This document shows, piece after piece, positions 18,001 to 25,788 of a stretch of DNA of 64,000 bases (positions within the stretch are counted from its first letter, which is position 1; each line of letters begins with the position of its first letter). The stretch lies in assembly GCF_003865365.1 (NCBI RefSeq), contig NZ_RQVR01000012.1, forward strand, positions 67,020 to 131,019. Reading direction: 5' to 3'. Position numbers and translations under genes: made by a program. This stretch comes from Flavobacterium macacae (GTDB lineage Bacteria > Bacteroidota > Bacteroidia > Flavobacteriales > Flavobacteriaceae). Below the pieces are notes generated by a model. That model did no database searches. It saw only the letters and a list, made by a program, of their open reading frames with translations, and was not told the origin of the DNA.

Positions 18001-18777
18001 ACGGACAAATATTTGCCTTTTAACGCGATGCCAATGAGTTTGGTTAACGCCAGTGCATTGGTCATTTCTTTCGATAGATTTGAAAATGAAAAAGCAAAAT
18101 TGATTAGCATTCCGGTTGATAACGCTTTAAGAAATGTGAGTTCAAATAAGATGGAGGTTACAATTGATGATAATTCAAAACAGTACAAAGTAACTTCTCA
18201 AGTACACGGGTTTTTAAAAGCTTATTACAATGAATTGTTTTCAAATTCAATAACCGAAGATGTCAGAAAGAAAGAATTTGAAGATGATTACAATTCAAAA
18301 TTGGCTTCAAACATATTATTTAAGTCGGCAAAAGTGATAACAAACGACTTTTATTCTGATGAAATTGTTTTTCAATCTGAATTTTCTGTTCCAGAAAGAC
18401 TGCAGAGTGTTGGAAGTTTAAAGATTTCAAGTATTCCTTTTTTAGACAAAGTTTATACTCGAAACATTATTGAGGAAAACGCTAGAAGCTATGATATTTT
18501 TTATGCAAAATATGAAAACTGTAAAGAATATAATTCAGAAATTATTTTGAATATTCCGGAAGGGAAAAAGTTTTCTGAAATTCCAGAAACTAAAAATTTG
18601 AATTACAAAGACCACAATTATGCAATTTCTTTTGAATTGATTAAACCAAATACCTTGAAGATCTTTAGAAAAGTAACGCTTCCTTGGAAAGATATTTCCA
18701 AAGAAGAATATTTAGATTTTAAGAAATATGTAGAAGATGTTATTGAAATTGAAAAACAGATTGTAGGTTTCAAATAA
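15028..18777 (+). CDS. Large secreted DUF3857/transglutaminase-like protein with TPR region
   Basis: 1249 residues, GTG start. An N-terminal signal peptide (KKITLLFCLLLSIVAFAQ) indicates export to the periplasm. Residues of about 360-640 look like tetratricopeptide helices (DDAKSNEITKNLE, KKEEVKEMV, NLKEAEKYFRQSL). DUF3857 follows at about 660-850, then a transglutaminase-like domain with predicted Cys933 (LGDCKDVSTL), His975 (NFNHCIV) and Asp993. All three triad positions are present, so it may be an active protease or cross-linker. The family is common in Bacteroidota but its function is unknown. The terminator at 18795 is shared with smpB. Confidence 0.85.
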   Translation: MKKITLLFCLLLSIVAFAQNSEKKVWDLLLANKRAEARKLFDKDLKSQIDKNIDYLILDALIHIESGKTEFDESFAIKFAKFPESKYYFLPLLKSPLLVDDISTLGYNNYTYKKIDFLSQEPFLKDNSTIIYHKATADRNRKNTIGFTEEINEINAITAWQFCGVFENLNDSGLDIEYEPEYYPKNDKLFDANSNGKVGWYNPAIPSNEVYQIFQNEGEYGHGIMYSQTFIDNPEQREVFLSFGSGSSIKLFLNDTEIYSNNLIYQSDQEAFKLKVNLPKGMNRLLVKSSVTNGNDYFIISITDLEGKKITNLSYNKNFKEYQKSSLEQINPVEFKTVQEEYLTEKIAKNPDHPLYKFLLFQTFMHNKKLELSDDVIEDLDKKYPNSSMIKANLASYFAIKGDDAKSNEITKNLEIQDPEYYYNLLLKIQDDDWMRAASVEQIEQLREKSKKLPSTTITYLLDFMIAARNNNLQVMIAKIDEMIANSNNSEFFITSFSPLYDSLEKDKAKTISLLENLYNQSENFSAFNQLTRYYKAANKKEEVKEMVFERKNRFPYNNSLAIEYINILIEEKKYDEALSEIDKCLAQFPFSFDLMEKKGMVYNLKGNLKEAEKYFRQSLSHYSSNSRLRKTLYDVTKVPDEIDLVKTADVYKFIKEKRNSKLKSDYGVNVLLDEYIINILPEGGRKSKVTMVYEITAENGIEELKEYNLNSYGISLLKSEIVKVDGSIVPAENGGSKLVFTNLKVGDVIYLDYESYDNSTGRFYKDFNFSYAFNGTYPIVEAVFGIIYPNDVAFNVDYSNGEIPTTTKKINNKTYKSWKKSNTASLALLDSYSAYYDDLRNVVRIGTIKSWKEIANWYADLVKKTLKADKVTTNTFNGIFPEGVANLSQDDKAKRIYKYIEDNITYSSLDFRQSGYVPQKPSKTITTKLGDCKDVSTLFVALADLAGLKSNLVLVLTADNGLKSVKLPSVNFNHCIVKLDLNGKDHFLELTDKYLPFNAMPMSLVNASALVISFDRFENEKAKLISIPVDNALRNVSSNKMEVTIDDNSKQYKVTSQVHGFLKAYYNELFSNSITEDVRKKEFEDDYNSKLASNILFKSAKVITNDFYSDEIVFQSEFSVPERLQSVGSLKISSIPFLDKVYTRNIIEENARSYDIFYAKYENCKEYNSEIILNIPEGKKFSEIPETKNLNYKDHNYAISFELIKPNTLKIFRKVTLPWKDISKEEYLDFKKYVEDVIEIEKQIVGFK

Positions 18778-18794
18778 CTAAAACAGAAGCACAC

Positions 18795-18823
18795 AAAAAA
18801 TCCCGCAATTGCGGGATTTTTTT
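18795..18823. terminator. Bidirectional terminator between the DUF3857 gene and smpB
   Basis: AAAAAATCCCGCAATTGCGGGATTTTTTT is a perfect palindrome with A and T tracts on both sides, between convergent genes. Confidence 0.85.
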
Positions 18824-18825
18824 AT

Positions 18826-19281
18826 TTAAAATGATTTTTTAATTCGGTCTAAATCTCTTTTTGTATCTTGTTCTTTTAACGATTCTCGCTTGTCATAGGT
18901 TTTTTTACCTTTTGCCAATCCGATGTCCAGTTTTGCCATTCCTTTTTCATTGGTAAAAAGTTTCAGCGGAACAATGGTCAATCCTTTGGCCTGGACGCTT
19001 TTTGAAAGCGTTTTTAATTCCCTTTTATTCAGCAGAAGTTTCCTTTCGCTTCTGGCTTTGTGGTTAAATTGGTTTCCAAAAGCATATTCTTCAATATACA
19101 TATTGATCGCAAAAAGCTCATTACTTTCGTTAAACTCGCAAAAACTTTCAGTGATATTGGCTTTGCCCAAACGAATCGATTTGATTTCAGTTCCGGTCAA
19201 GACAATTCCAGCGGTATATTTCTCGATTATTTCATAATCAAAGCGCGCTCTTTTGTTTAATATATTTATCGTTTTCAGCAT
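18826..19281 (-). CDS. smpB: SsrA-binding protein
   Basis: 151 residues. It binds tmRNA and carries it to stalled ribosomes for trans-translation. Family motifs present are [55 protein letters not shown] and the C-terminal basic tail [16 protein letters not shown]. Length is normal. The start is fixed by a promoter seven bases upstream. No ssrA gene was seen in the window. Confidence 0.97.
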   Translation of the reverse strand: MLKTINILNKRARFDYEIIEKYTAGIVLTGTEIKSIRLGKANITESFCEFNESNELFAINMYIEEYAFGNQFNHKARSERKLLLNKRELKTLSKSVQAKGLTIVPLKLFTNEKGMAKLDIGLAKGKKTYDKRESLKEQDTKRDLDRIKKSF

Positions 19282-19288
19282 AGGATTG

Positions 19289-19316
19289 CAAATGTAATGA
19301 CAATATAGTGAAACAA
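19289..19316 (-). promoter_or_regulatory. smpB promoter, TTG-N17-TACATTTG
   Basis: On the minus strand TTG (19316-19314) and TACATTTG (19296-19289) are 17 nt apart. The box ends seven bases before the smpB ATG, so the 5' leader is a few bases at most. Confidence 0.7.
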
Positions 19317-19394
19317 CAATATAGGTAAAAAAAATCTGCTCTAAAAAAACTTAAAACAATGATTTTTGTCAGTTTTTCAGCGGATTTTACGTGC

Positions 19395-19402
19395 TAATTT
19401 TG
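19395..19402 (+). promoter_or_regulatory. -7 box TAATTTTG for the OmpW-like gene
   Basis: TAnnTTTG match 23 nt before the ATG at 19426. The nearest TTG (19366-19368) is 26 nt upstream, wider than usual. Confidence 0.5.
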
Positions 19403-19425
19403 GGGTATAATTAAAACCAAGACAA

Positions 19426-20106
19426 ATGAAAAAAATAGTGTATGCCTTTATGGCGATGTCTTTTTTGACAGCAAATTTTGCCAATGCCCAAGAAGAAAAT
19501 AAAACAGAAGATTTTAAAAAATGGCAAGTTAGAGTTCGCGGTGTGGGCGTAGTTCCTGATGAAAGTGCTAAAATTGGCGTAATCGGCGGTGATGTGAATA
19601 TTTCAAATACCTTGATTCCAGAACTTGATATTACTTATTTTTTTACAAAAAATATTTCTGCCGAATTAATTTTGGGAACCACAAAACACGAAGTTAATAC
19701 CGTGGGTTCTGATATTTCTGCTGTCGGCGGGCCGACTTCTGCAAATGTTGATTTGGGAAGCGTATATCTTTTGCCTCCCACTTTAACGGTTCAATATCAC
19801 TTTTTTCCTGACAAGGTTTTTAATCCTTATGTGGGTGCGGGCGTGAATTATACGATTTTTTATAATGAAAAAGCAGGAAGCGTTGTTCAGGGAATTGATT
19901 ACAAAAACACCTTTGGATATGCTTTTCAAGTCGGGTTTGACTTGATGTTTGACGATACATTTTTTATCAATGCTGATGTCAAAAAACTTTTTTTGAATCC
20001 GGATGTGACGGTTGACGCTTCAAATTTGGCTCCAGATTTAAGCATTCCGGCCGATGTAAAAATAAATCCATGGTTGATTGGATTGGGCATCGGAATGAAA
20101 TTTTAG
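19426..20106 (+). CDS. OmpW-family outer membrane protein
   Basis: 226 residues. A signal peptide (KKIVYAFMAMSFLTANFANAQ) is followed by an eight-stranded beta-barrel pattern. OmpW-type motifs include WQVRVRGVGVVPDESA, PELDITYFFTKNISAELILGTTKHE, LPPTLTVQYHFFPDKVFNPYVGAGVNYT and the C-terminal NPWLIGLGIGMKF ending in an aromatic residue. The family forms a small hydrophobic-compound channel in the outer membrane. Followed by a terminator. Confidence 0.9.
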   Translation: MKKIVYAFMAMSFLTANFANAQEENKTEDFKKWQVRVRGVGVVPDESAKIGVIGGDVNISNTLIPELDITYFFTKNISAELILGTTKHEVNTVGSDISAVGGPTSANVDLGSVYLLPPTLTVQYHFFPDKVFNPYVGAGVNYTIFYNEKAGSVVQGIDYKNTFGYAFQVGFDLMFDDTFFINADVKKLFLNPDVTVDASNLAPDLSIPADVKINPWLIGLGIGMKF

Positions 20107-20132
20107 GTTGTAGTATTTATAATTTTAGTTTG

Positions 20133-20163
20133 GAAAAGACCGTTTTTTAAAGCGGTCTTTTTT
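20133..20163 (+). terminator. Terminator after the OmpW-like gene
   Basis: AAAAGACCGttttttaaaGCGGTCTTTTTT, 27 nt past the stop; it reaches into the end of the convergent acetyltransferase gene. Confidence 0.75.
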
Positions 20164-20708
20164 ATTTTTTCAATAGGGAATAAATTATGGTGTCTAAAAA
20201 TTCATTGTTATAAAAGAAGTTTTCCTTGAAATGTGCTTCTTTTTTGAAATTTGCTTTTACCAAGAGATTTTCAGAAGCGGTATTTTTCGGATCAATTACT
20301 GCTTCGATCGAATGAAAATTTAAAGTTCGAAAGCCAAATTGCAATGCTTTGTCTAAAGCTTCTTTCATAATTCCTTTTCCGTGGAAATTAGGATTTAAGA
20401 TATAACCAACTTCGCCTGAAATTTTCAGGTTGCATTCTGAAAAAGCCAATCATTCCTATTAATTTATCTTCTTTTTTAGACGTAATAGCCCAATTGATCA
20501 AGTCGTTTTTTTCGATGGACGCGTTGCAATCCGTGATGAATTTTTGAGCATCTTCAATGGTTTCTGCCAAAGGTCTTGGTATAAATTTCATCGTTTCAGG
20601 ATTGGAACGTAACGCAATAACTTCGTGATCGTCATTTTGACTGATCTGTCTTAAAATTAAATTTTCGGTTTCTAAAACGGGAAAAGGAGCAAAGTTAAAC
20701 TGAAGCAT
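20162..20708 (-). pseudogene. GNAT (RimJ/RimL-type) acetyltransferase, frameshifted
   Basis: Two overlapping minus-strand frames together make one GNAT protein of about 180 residues. The first (from 20708) gives TENLILRQISQNDD through IGMIGFFRMQPENF, then runs out of register. The second continues with GEVGYILNPNFHGKGIMKEAL and ends at 20162. The shift lies at about 20413-20420 and is explained by loss of two bases (an AGAG-like tract reduced to AG) or gain of one. The start overlaps the upstream phosphatase gene by 14 nt, as in an operon. Real decay and a sequence error cannot be separated here. Confidence 0.8.
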
Positions 20709-21162
20709 TTTCTTCTTTTTTTGGAACGATTAATTGACTGCTAATTTCGCCGTCAATTTCCTTAATAATATAAAGATTTCCAAATTCCGGTTCGGTTATT
20801 TCTGGATATTTTTCCTGTCCCAAGAGGGTGTTTATAAAAGTAGGAATTCTGTTGCTGTGACCTACAATCAAAAGGGTTTTTCCTTTTTTTTTTTCGATAA
20901 TTTTTTTTAGATCCATCTGGTGGTTTTTGTAAATATTGACCTGTTGGTCACGCTCAAAAGCCATGGGCTGGCAGGTGCGTCGTGCACGCTGAAAACCTGA
21001 AGAATAAAAAGAGTCAATTTTGGTATCTTTAAAATAGTTTTTCCAGAATTCGGCTCGCTCAAAACCTTCGGCGGAAAGGGTTGTGTTTTTTGTGTCATCG
21101 AGCTTTTCGGCGTGGCGAATTAAAAAAAGCGTGGTTGCGTTAAGTGGCTGATTGTGTGTCAT
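20695..21162 (-). CDS. Histidine phosphatase superfamily protein
   Basis: 155 residues. The catalytic RHG-like motif is RHAEK (LFLIRHAEK), the second His lies in VGHSNRIP, and SSGFQRARRT supplies the phosphate-binding arginines. Length fits the small SixA/phosphoglycerate-mutase-like branch. Cytoplasmic; the substrate is unknown. Its 3' end overlaps the start of the frameshifted acetyltransferase. Confidence 0.85.
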   Translation of the reverse strand: MTHNQPLNATTLFLIRHAEKLDDTKNTTLSAEGFERAEFWKNYFKDTKIDSFYSSGFQRARRTCQPMAFERDQQVNIYKNHQMDLKKIIEKKKGKTLLIVGHSNRIPTFINTLLGQEKYPEITEPEFGNLYIIKEIDGEISSQLIVPKKEENASV

Positions 21163-21240
21163 AATTTTCGAATTGATAACTTTAAATTACAATTTTTTGA
21201 AATGACAGGGTTATTAATTTAGAGTAATTTATGAATTTAG

Positions 21241-21248
21241 TACCTTTG
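21241..21248 (+). promoter_or_regulatory. -7 box TACCTTTG for the VF530-family gene
   Basis: TAnnTTTG match ending four bases before the ATG at 21253, consistent with a leaderless start. No TTG -33 was found. Confidence 0.5.
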
Positions 21249-21252
21249 GCAA

Positions 21253-21483
21253 ATGGAAAACAATCATCAAAATAATCCGCTTCACGGAATTACGCTTCAA
21301 AAAATAGTGGAAGATTTAGTGGCTTTTTATGGTTTTGATACTTTGGGAGAATTGATAAAAATCAAATGCTTCACAGAAAACCCGAGTATTAAATCGAGCC
21401 TGACTTTTTTAAGGAAAACAGATTGGGCGAGGACTAAAGTTGAAAATTTATATATTCGTTCGCTTTCGAAGTTTCCAAAATAG
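21253..21483 (+). CDS. VF530-family (DUF2132) small protein
   Basis: 76 residues matching the VF530 family along its length: [16 protein letters not shown], a central [30 protein letters not shown] and [11 protein letters not shown]. The family is small, alpha-helical and regarded as DNA-binding; its role is not established. Repeat copy B begins 17 nt after the stop. Confidence 0.85.
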   Translation: MENNHQNNPLHGITLQKIVEDLVAFYGFDTLGELIKIKCFTENPSIKSSLTFLRKTDWARTKVENLYIRSLSKFPK

Positions 21484-21499
21484 CAAAAACTTCCTAAAA

Positions 21500-21579
21500 T
21501 AGCCCCGATTGGCGGCAGCCTTTTTTTAATCCGTTTACGGTTTAAAAAAGCTACTGTAGAAAGCGGGAAATGCAATGGC
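21500..21579 (+). repeat. Dispersed flavobacterial hairpin repeat, copy B
   Basis: TAGCCCCGATTGGCGGCAGCC, a short hairpin (TTTTTTTAATCCG / CGGTTTAAAAAAG) and GTAGAAAGCGGGAAATGC. Same strand as, and directly downstream of, the VF530 gene. From its end to 21766 no gene is seen. Confidence 0.75.
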
Positions 21580-21766
21580 TGGAAATGCCCGAACCCTTCG
21601 CTTCAAATCATTTTTAATCTTAGGCGGTTCCTTTTCGTTTTTTGATCTGTACTGAGAAAAAGAAGCGGAAAAGTGTATTATAGTTTAATGTTTTTTGTAA
21701 GACTTTTATAGAACAATATGTTATCCGAACTATATACTCCAATATTGCACAATAATGTATTGAAAA

Positions 21767-22318
21767 TTATTTGATTTTGTAAGTAATCATTACTCCACCG
21801 CGGTAAAGGACCATTTCACCACTTTTATTCCATTCGTGAATCCAAGTGTCGTATCTATCCCCATTTGCTTCATAGCCTTTATAAATGGCTTCTTGGTGGC
21901 CGCCTCCGATAAATATGTCCACACCCCACTTATCATTTAGTTTCCACTGGTATCCGGCGGTTAATCCAAAGATAACATTATATCCTTTCTGATATCTTCC
22001 CGTGCCTTCATAACCATATTTTTGTAGTTTAAAAGTACCTCCAGAAACATTTGCTCCTAAATAAAAGCCATTAAATTTTTCTTTAAAGTGGTATCGAACC
22101 TCAGGTGTAATTATAAAAACTTTATAAGGTTTATCATTTACAGATTCCCAAAAAGAGGCAAGCGCATCTAATTGAAAAGTGGTTTTTTCGCCAATGCTAG
22201 TTTCAAAACCAATATTAGGAACGCCAACTAAAGCGCTGGCTCCATTGAATTTTAAAGTTGTTTGGCTATAAAGAAAAGACGAAAAAAAAAGAATAGGCAA
22301 AGCAAGGTATTTCTTCAT
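21767..22318 (-). CDS. DUF3575-like outer membrane protein
   Basis: 183 residues with a signal peptide (KKYLALPILFFSSFLYSQ). Alternating beta-strand segments end in YRGGVMITYKIK. The PNIGFETSIGEKTTFQLDA opening and PEVRYHF / GFYLGANVSGGTF strands fit DUF3575 barrels of Bacteroidota. The function is unknown. A TACATTTG box on the minus strand (22341-22334) lies about 15 nt upstream. Confidence 0.8.
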   Translation of the reverse strand: MKKYLALPILFFSSFLYSQTTLKFNGASALVGVPNIGFETSIGEKTTFQLDALASFWESVNDKPYKVFIITPEVRYHFKEKFNGFYLGANVSGGTFKLQKYGYEGTGRYQKGYNVIFGLTAGYQWKLNDKWGVDIFIGGGHQEAIYKGYEANGDRYDTWIHEWNKSGEMVLYRGGVMITYKIK

Positions 22319-22333
22319 TTAAAAAAATTTAGG

Positions 22334-22341
22334 CAAATGTA
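22334..22341 (-). promoter_or_regulatory. -7 box TACATTTG for the DUF3575-like gene
   Basis: TAnnTTTG match with a leader of about 15 nt; no -33 TTG at standard spacing. Confidence 0.45.
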
Positions 22342-22372
22342 TGTTTTAAATATTTTGCTTGCGTTAAAAGTT

Positions 22373-23221
22373 TTAATAAATCTGGATTGAAAATGAAGCA
22401 CTGAAATTTTTATTACTTTCTAGAATTGTAATTCCTTGTTTTTCGGTGATTTTTCCAGAAGCATCAATTGTGTCAGAATATCCAAACCAAGGTTCGAGGC
22501 AAATAAATGGAGCATTTTCTTTTGTCCAAATTCCAAAATTCGGAAAGTCATCAAAAGTGAATTTAAGAATTGGATTATCATTTTCTACAATTTCGATAGA
22601 ATTTGATTTTAGATTTTTAAAAATTAAAGCATCGTCTTTAAAAAGAGTATAGTTCAGTTTTAATTTATCATTCTCTAAAATAATTTCTTGAAAATCATCT
22701 GAAAGAAGATCATCTTTTAAAAAATAGCTGGAGATTATTTGATCGCCGTCGAATTTCAAACAATAGTTTTCAAAATTATTTGGTAGCGCAAAAGCGGGAT
22801 GACCCCCGATTGAAAAAGGCATTTCAAAATCATTTTGATTAAAAACTTGATAATTGACTTCTAAATTAGTTTCACTTAAAGTGTAACTCACTCGCAATTC
22901 AAATTGAAACGGATAATTTTTAAACGTTTCTTCTGAAGATTTTAAGGAAAAAGTAATTGACTCTTTATTAGATTCATAAACCTGAAATTCTAAATCTCTA
23001 GCAAAACCGTGTCTTGAAAGTGAATATTCATTTGATTCAAAACTATATTTATTTTCTTTTAATGTTCCCACGATTGGAAATAAAATAGGAGCATGCTTTC
23101 CCCAAAACTCTGAATTTCCTTCCCAGATGTATTCGGTATTGTTTTTTTTTAAAGAATTTAATTCAGCGCCTTTTGAGTTTATTATTGCAACTAAATTACC
23201 GTTTGAAATTGAAAAGTTCAT
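22373..23221 (-). CDS. Aldose 1-epimerase family protein
   Basis: 282 residues, galactose-mutarotase-like beta-sandwich. Evidence: GAELNSLKKNNTEYIWEG, ILFPIVGTLKENKY, HGFARDLEF, the catalytic-region IGGHPAFALP and CLEPWFGYSDT. It likely interconverts anomers of a hexose or its phosphate; the exact sugar is unknown. A TAACTTTG box lies upstream at 23244-23237. Confidence 0.88.
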   Translation of the reverse strand: MNFSISNGNLVAIINSKGAELNSLKKNNTEYIWEGNSEFWGKHAPILFPIVGTLKENKYSFESNEYSLSRHGFARDLEFQVYESNKESITFSLKSSEETFKNYPFQFELRVSYTLSETNLEVNYQVFNQNDFEMPFSIGGHPAFALPNNFENYCLKFDGDQIISSYFLKDDLLSDDFQEIILENDKLKLNYTLFKDDALIFKNLKSNSIEIVENDNPILKFTFDDFPNFGIWTKENAPFICLEPWFGYSDTIDASGKITEKQGITILESNKNFSASFSIQIY

Positions 23222-23258
23222 TTTTAATTATTTCTTCAAAGTTAACAATTGTATCAAA

Positions 23259-23288
23259 TAAAAACGCCAGCTTGGTTGCTGGCGTTTC
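23259..23288 (-). terminator. Terminator of the small lipoprotein gene
   Basis: AAACGCCAGC-aaccaa-GCTGGCGTTTTT on the minus strand, starting 11 nt past the stop at 23299. Confidence 0.8.
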
Positions 23289-23298
23289 AAAAGTTTAA

Positions 23299-23697
23299 TT
23301 ATTCAATCACAACAGTTTTTGTAATGAAAGCCGTTGCGCTAGATTTAAATTTGAAAACATAAGTTCCCGCCGTATTTAATCGAAATGTATAAGGTTCTGT
23401 TTTTGTTGAAGCGGTAGCGCCACAATTTGTTCCTCTATATTTTGTTTGAACTTGAATCGTTTTTGTATTTCCAGATATAGTTTCCAGATACTGGTGAAAA
23501 TTACCGCATGAATTTTCTACATCAAATGATACTTGAAAAGTAACATCTTCATTGATTGCAGCAGTATCTGGTCCGGTTACCGCTGTAACTAATTCGTTTT
23601 TTGTAATAATTGTTTCGCTTTCATCATCGCTGCTGCAAGCAAAAAGCGTTGAAACAAATAAAACAAGCGCGAAAGTTTTCAATGCAAAATTTTTCAT
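23299..23697 (-). CDS. Small lipoprotein of unknown function
   Basis: 132 residues. A lipobox (LFVSTLFACSS, Cys at 21) is followed by an acidic SDDESE stretch, which in Bacteroidota resembles a surface-export signal for lipoproteins. The rest is beta-rich with an Ig-like pattern (AINEDVTFQVSFDV, TAGTYVFKFKSS). No enzyme motif is present. A TATTTTTG box lies at 23742-23735. Confidence 0.75.
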   Translation of the reverse strand: MKNFALKTFALVLFVSTLFACSSDDESETIITKNELVTAVTGPDTAAINEDVTFQVSFDVENSCGNFHQYLETISGNTKTIQVQTKYRGTNCGATASTKTEPYTFRLNTAGTYVFKFKSSATAFITKTVVIE

Positions 23698-24125
23698 AGG
23701 TATTCTGAAATTTAAGTGTTAGTCTAAATAAGAGCAAAAATACTAAAAAGGTTGCGTAAATAGTCAGAAAATAGGATTCTTACGCAATATTTTAAGTTTG
23801 TTTTAAGTAAATAGCGGATTTACAATCTTAGCTGCCAAATATTCCAAAAATTTAAGCACATATCCAACTGGATTAAAATTTAAATACGCTAACTGCGAAA
23901 AAAGATTTTTCCCTAAAAAATCCATTTCCAGAATTGTTAAAAATGGTAATTGTATAAACATAAAATTTATTATATAAAAAGTATCAAATAACCGCCTATT
24001 TTATCCTTTTTTTAACAATTAATTGCGTAAAATTTAATACTTCAGACAGAAGCGAATCAAATATTTAACGCCAAATTTGTAAAACAACCAACCACTAGTA
24101 TTAATAACAAAATCAACCATTGGCT
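23698..24125. other. 428-base gene-free AT-rich stretch
   Basis: It lies between divergent genes. It holds a minus-strand TATTTTTG box (23742-23735) for the lipoprotein. No ORF of note, RNA gene or clear hairpin is seen, and no TAnnTTTG box could be placed for the plus-strand gene at 24126. Confidence 0.5.
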
Positions 24126-24407
24126 ATGAAAAATCTAATCACACTATTGAGCATTAAAGAATTTATCATTGAAAACGCACTGACGGATAGTGTAATGCTT
24201 GTTTTGCATCCGAAAAATTTTGACGAATTGGCCTTGGAATATATTGAAAGCAATAACATGCAGATCGAAAGACCTTTTGAAATTTTGGGAATCTGCATTA
24301 TCGAAGATACTGATGATGAAGTGGCTTACAATGAAATTGATATTCTGGAAGTGGCCTATGACCATCATGAAGAATTTGAATATGAATATTTAAGAGCAGC
24401 TGTATAA
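24126..24407 (+). CDS. Hypothetical small acidic protein
   Basis: 93 residues, ATG at 24126 preferred over an in-frame TTG six bases upstream. Acidic C-terminus (CIIEDTDDEVAYNEIDILEVAYDHHEEFEYEYL), no signal peptide, no membrane span, no recognised domain. It is followed 16 nt later by a small membrane protein gene and then a terminator. Confidence 0.65.
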   Translation: MKNLITLLSIKEFIIENALTDSVMLVLHPKNFDELALEYIESNNMQIERPFEILGICIIEDTDDEVAYNEIDILEVAYDHHEEFEYEYLRAAV

Positions 24408-24423
24408 TTTTAATACTATAGAT

Positions 24424-24663
24424 ATGAGACGTATTGCCTTTGCCATTTCGGCTGTTGGACTTGCAGTGTCCCTTTATGCACTTCCTGGAAGATTTGCAGA
24501 TAATTCTGCAGATTTGACAAGTTATATACTGAAGGGAAGTTTTGTATTAATGTTTCTGGTTTCTTTGATAATTAATGTGATCTGTATTCATGATTATTTT
24601 AGAAAAAGTAAAAACAATATTCGTACAATCAGACAATATTACTTGCAGAGAAGCATCCGCTAA
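24424..24663 (+). CDS. Hypothetical small membrane protein
   Basis: 79 residues. Two hydrophobic segments, about residues 4-20 and 35-53 (SFVLMFLVSLIINVICI), with a basic tail RKSKNNIRTIRQYYLQR. It probably forms a helical hairpin in the inner membrane. Unknown function; cotranscribed with the acidic protein upstream. Confidence 0.6.
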   Translation: MRRIAFAISAVGLAVSLYALPGRFADNSADLTSYILKGSFVLMFLVSLIINVICIHDYFRKSKNNIRTIRQYYLQRSIR

Positions 24664-24685
24664 GGCGGCCATCTTCCTTGCATAC

Positions 24686-24719
24686 AAAAAGCCTAATCAA
24701 ATTTTGATTAGGCTTTTTC
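24686..24719 (+). terminator. Terminator after the small membrane protein gene
   Basis: AAAAAGCCTAATCAAA and TTTGATTAGGCTTTTT form a perfect hairpin, 23 nt after the stop. Confidence 0.85.
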
Positions 24720-24740
24720 ATTTTTGTGAATTTTGTAATA

Positions 24741-24813
24741 AAAAAAGCCACAGATCAAATTAAGAGGATTCAACTCTAAATAAAATCCTAATAATAAATC
24801 TGTGGCGCAATTT
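24741..24813 (-). terminator. Long-loop terminator of the SRPBCC gene
   Basis: GCCACAGAT pairs with ATCTGTGGC across a loop of about 42 nt, with T runs beyond. It lies just downstream of the SRPBCC stop on the minus strand. Confidence 0.55.
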
Positions 24814-24815
24814 TT

Positions 24816-25265
24816 TTAGTGTATTCCGGAACGGGAATAGGTGTCTTGTTCTGCTAACTCTTTTATTTTTTGGGAAGCTGTTTTTCCAAAGATGACTGAC
24901 TCTTCATATAATTTTCCATCTTCCAGTAAAACGGCAAACTCTCCAATTTCAATTCGAAGCCATGTTTTTCCATTTTCATCCACATTGATTTCATACGAAT
25001 AAACCGCATCTGGAATGGCTTGCAATGTAAAATCAGAAATGTGCATCGAGTAGCGAATCACTTTTCCAGGTTCAAAAGCAGAAACTTTCAGTCTTGAATA
25101 GCCAGGAAAGTCAATTTCTGTTGCTGCATTTACCGCTTCATCACCAAAATCTTCTGGAAGTCTATCCCATTGGCGGATATATCTCGGATCAGTTAAAACA
25201 TCCCAAACTTTTTGAGGTGAGGCGTCAATTTGAATGTAGTTTTTTACGATTAGATTGTGGTCCAT
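24816..25265 (-). CDS. SRPBCC (AHSA1-like) domain protein
   Basis: 149 residues. Opening IDASPQKVWDVLTDPRYIRQWDRLPEDFG is the typical START/SRPBCC first strand and helix; the C-terminal helix is KTASQKIKELAEQ. It probably binds a hydrophobic ligand or acts as an activator-like protein; the ligand is unknown. Cytoplasmic. Confidence 0.8.
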   Translation of the reverse strand: MDHNLIVKNYIQIDASPQKVWDVLTDPRYIRQWDRLPEDFGDEAVNAATEIDFPGYSRLKVSAFEPGKVIRYSMHISDFTLQAIPDAVYSYEINVDENGKTWLRIEIGEFAVLLEDGKLYEESVIFGKTASQKIKELAEQDTYSRSGIH

Positions 25266-25346
25266 AAATATTGGTTTTAAGGTTTATAGCTCTTTAAATT
25301 TAATAAATCCAAAAGACACTAAAAACTCATTTAACTTTTGTTTAGT

Positions 25347-25541
25347 TTAAGATTCGTCTTTGGTCGTTTTTATTAATCCGATGCCAGAAACAAAGAAAAT
25401 CAATCCCAAAACGCCATAAATTGCAAGCATTTTATAGCTTTGCGTGCCTCCAGATACATTTATAAAAAGGTAGGCGGCATAAATCAGGCCGATGATTCCG
25501 AGCGTGGTCAGAATCGTTCCGAAAATTCTTTTTAAATTCAT
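25347..25541 (-). CDS. Hypothetical 64-residue membrane protein
   Basis: Two transmembrane segments, IFGTILTTLGIIGLIYAAYL and LAIYGVLGLIFFVSGIGLI, and a short charged tail. Proteins like this are frequent in Flavobacteriaceae without an assigned role. No TAnnTTTG box seen upstream. Confidence 0.6.
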   Translation of the reverse strand: MNLKRIFGTILTTLGIIGLIYAAYLFINVSGGTQSYKMLAIYGVLGLIFFVSGIGLIKTTKDES

Positions 25542-25731
25542 AATAATTAAAGTTTAGTTATTAAATTGGTTGAACTTAAATTTACTTGAATTTCTTCGTA
25601 ATTGTCTTATATGTAGGGAGAAAATTAACATTTTTGGCCAAGAAGAAAGAAAAAGAAAAGAAGCAAAAAGCAAGAAAACAATCAATACTTGAAAATCTAC
25701 ATTATCCGCCAAATTCGCGTTTCATTAATTA

Positions 25732-25766
25732 TAAAAAAAAACACCAACATTGCTGCTGGTGTTTTT
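25732..25766 (-). terminator. clpB terminator
   Basis: On the minus strand ACACCAgcagcaatgTTGGTGT is followed by a run of T, 22 nt beyond the clpB stop. Confidence 0.75.
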
Positions 25767-25788
25767 GGGGCAATCTGTAATCAACTAT

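Noticed and set aside
25586..25780. 64-codon plus-strand frame rich in Lys and Glu
   Set aside because: It spans the clpB terminator and shows no domain; likely chance in AT-rich DNA.
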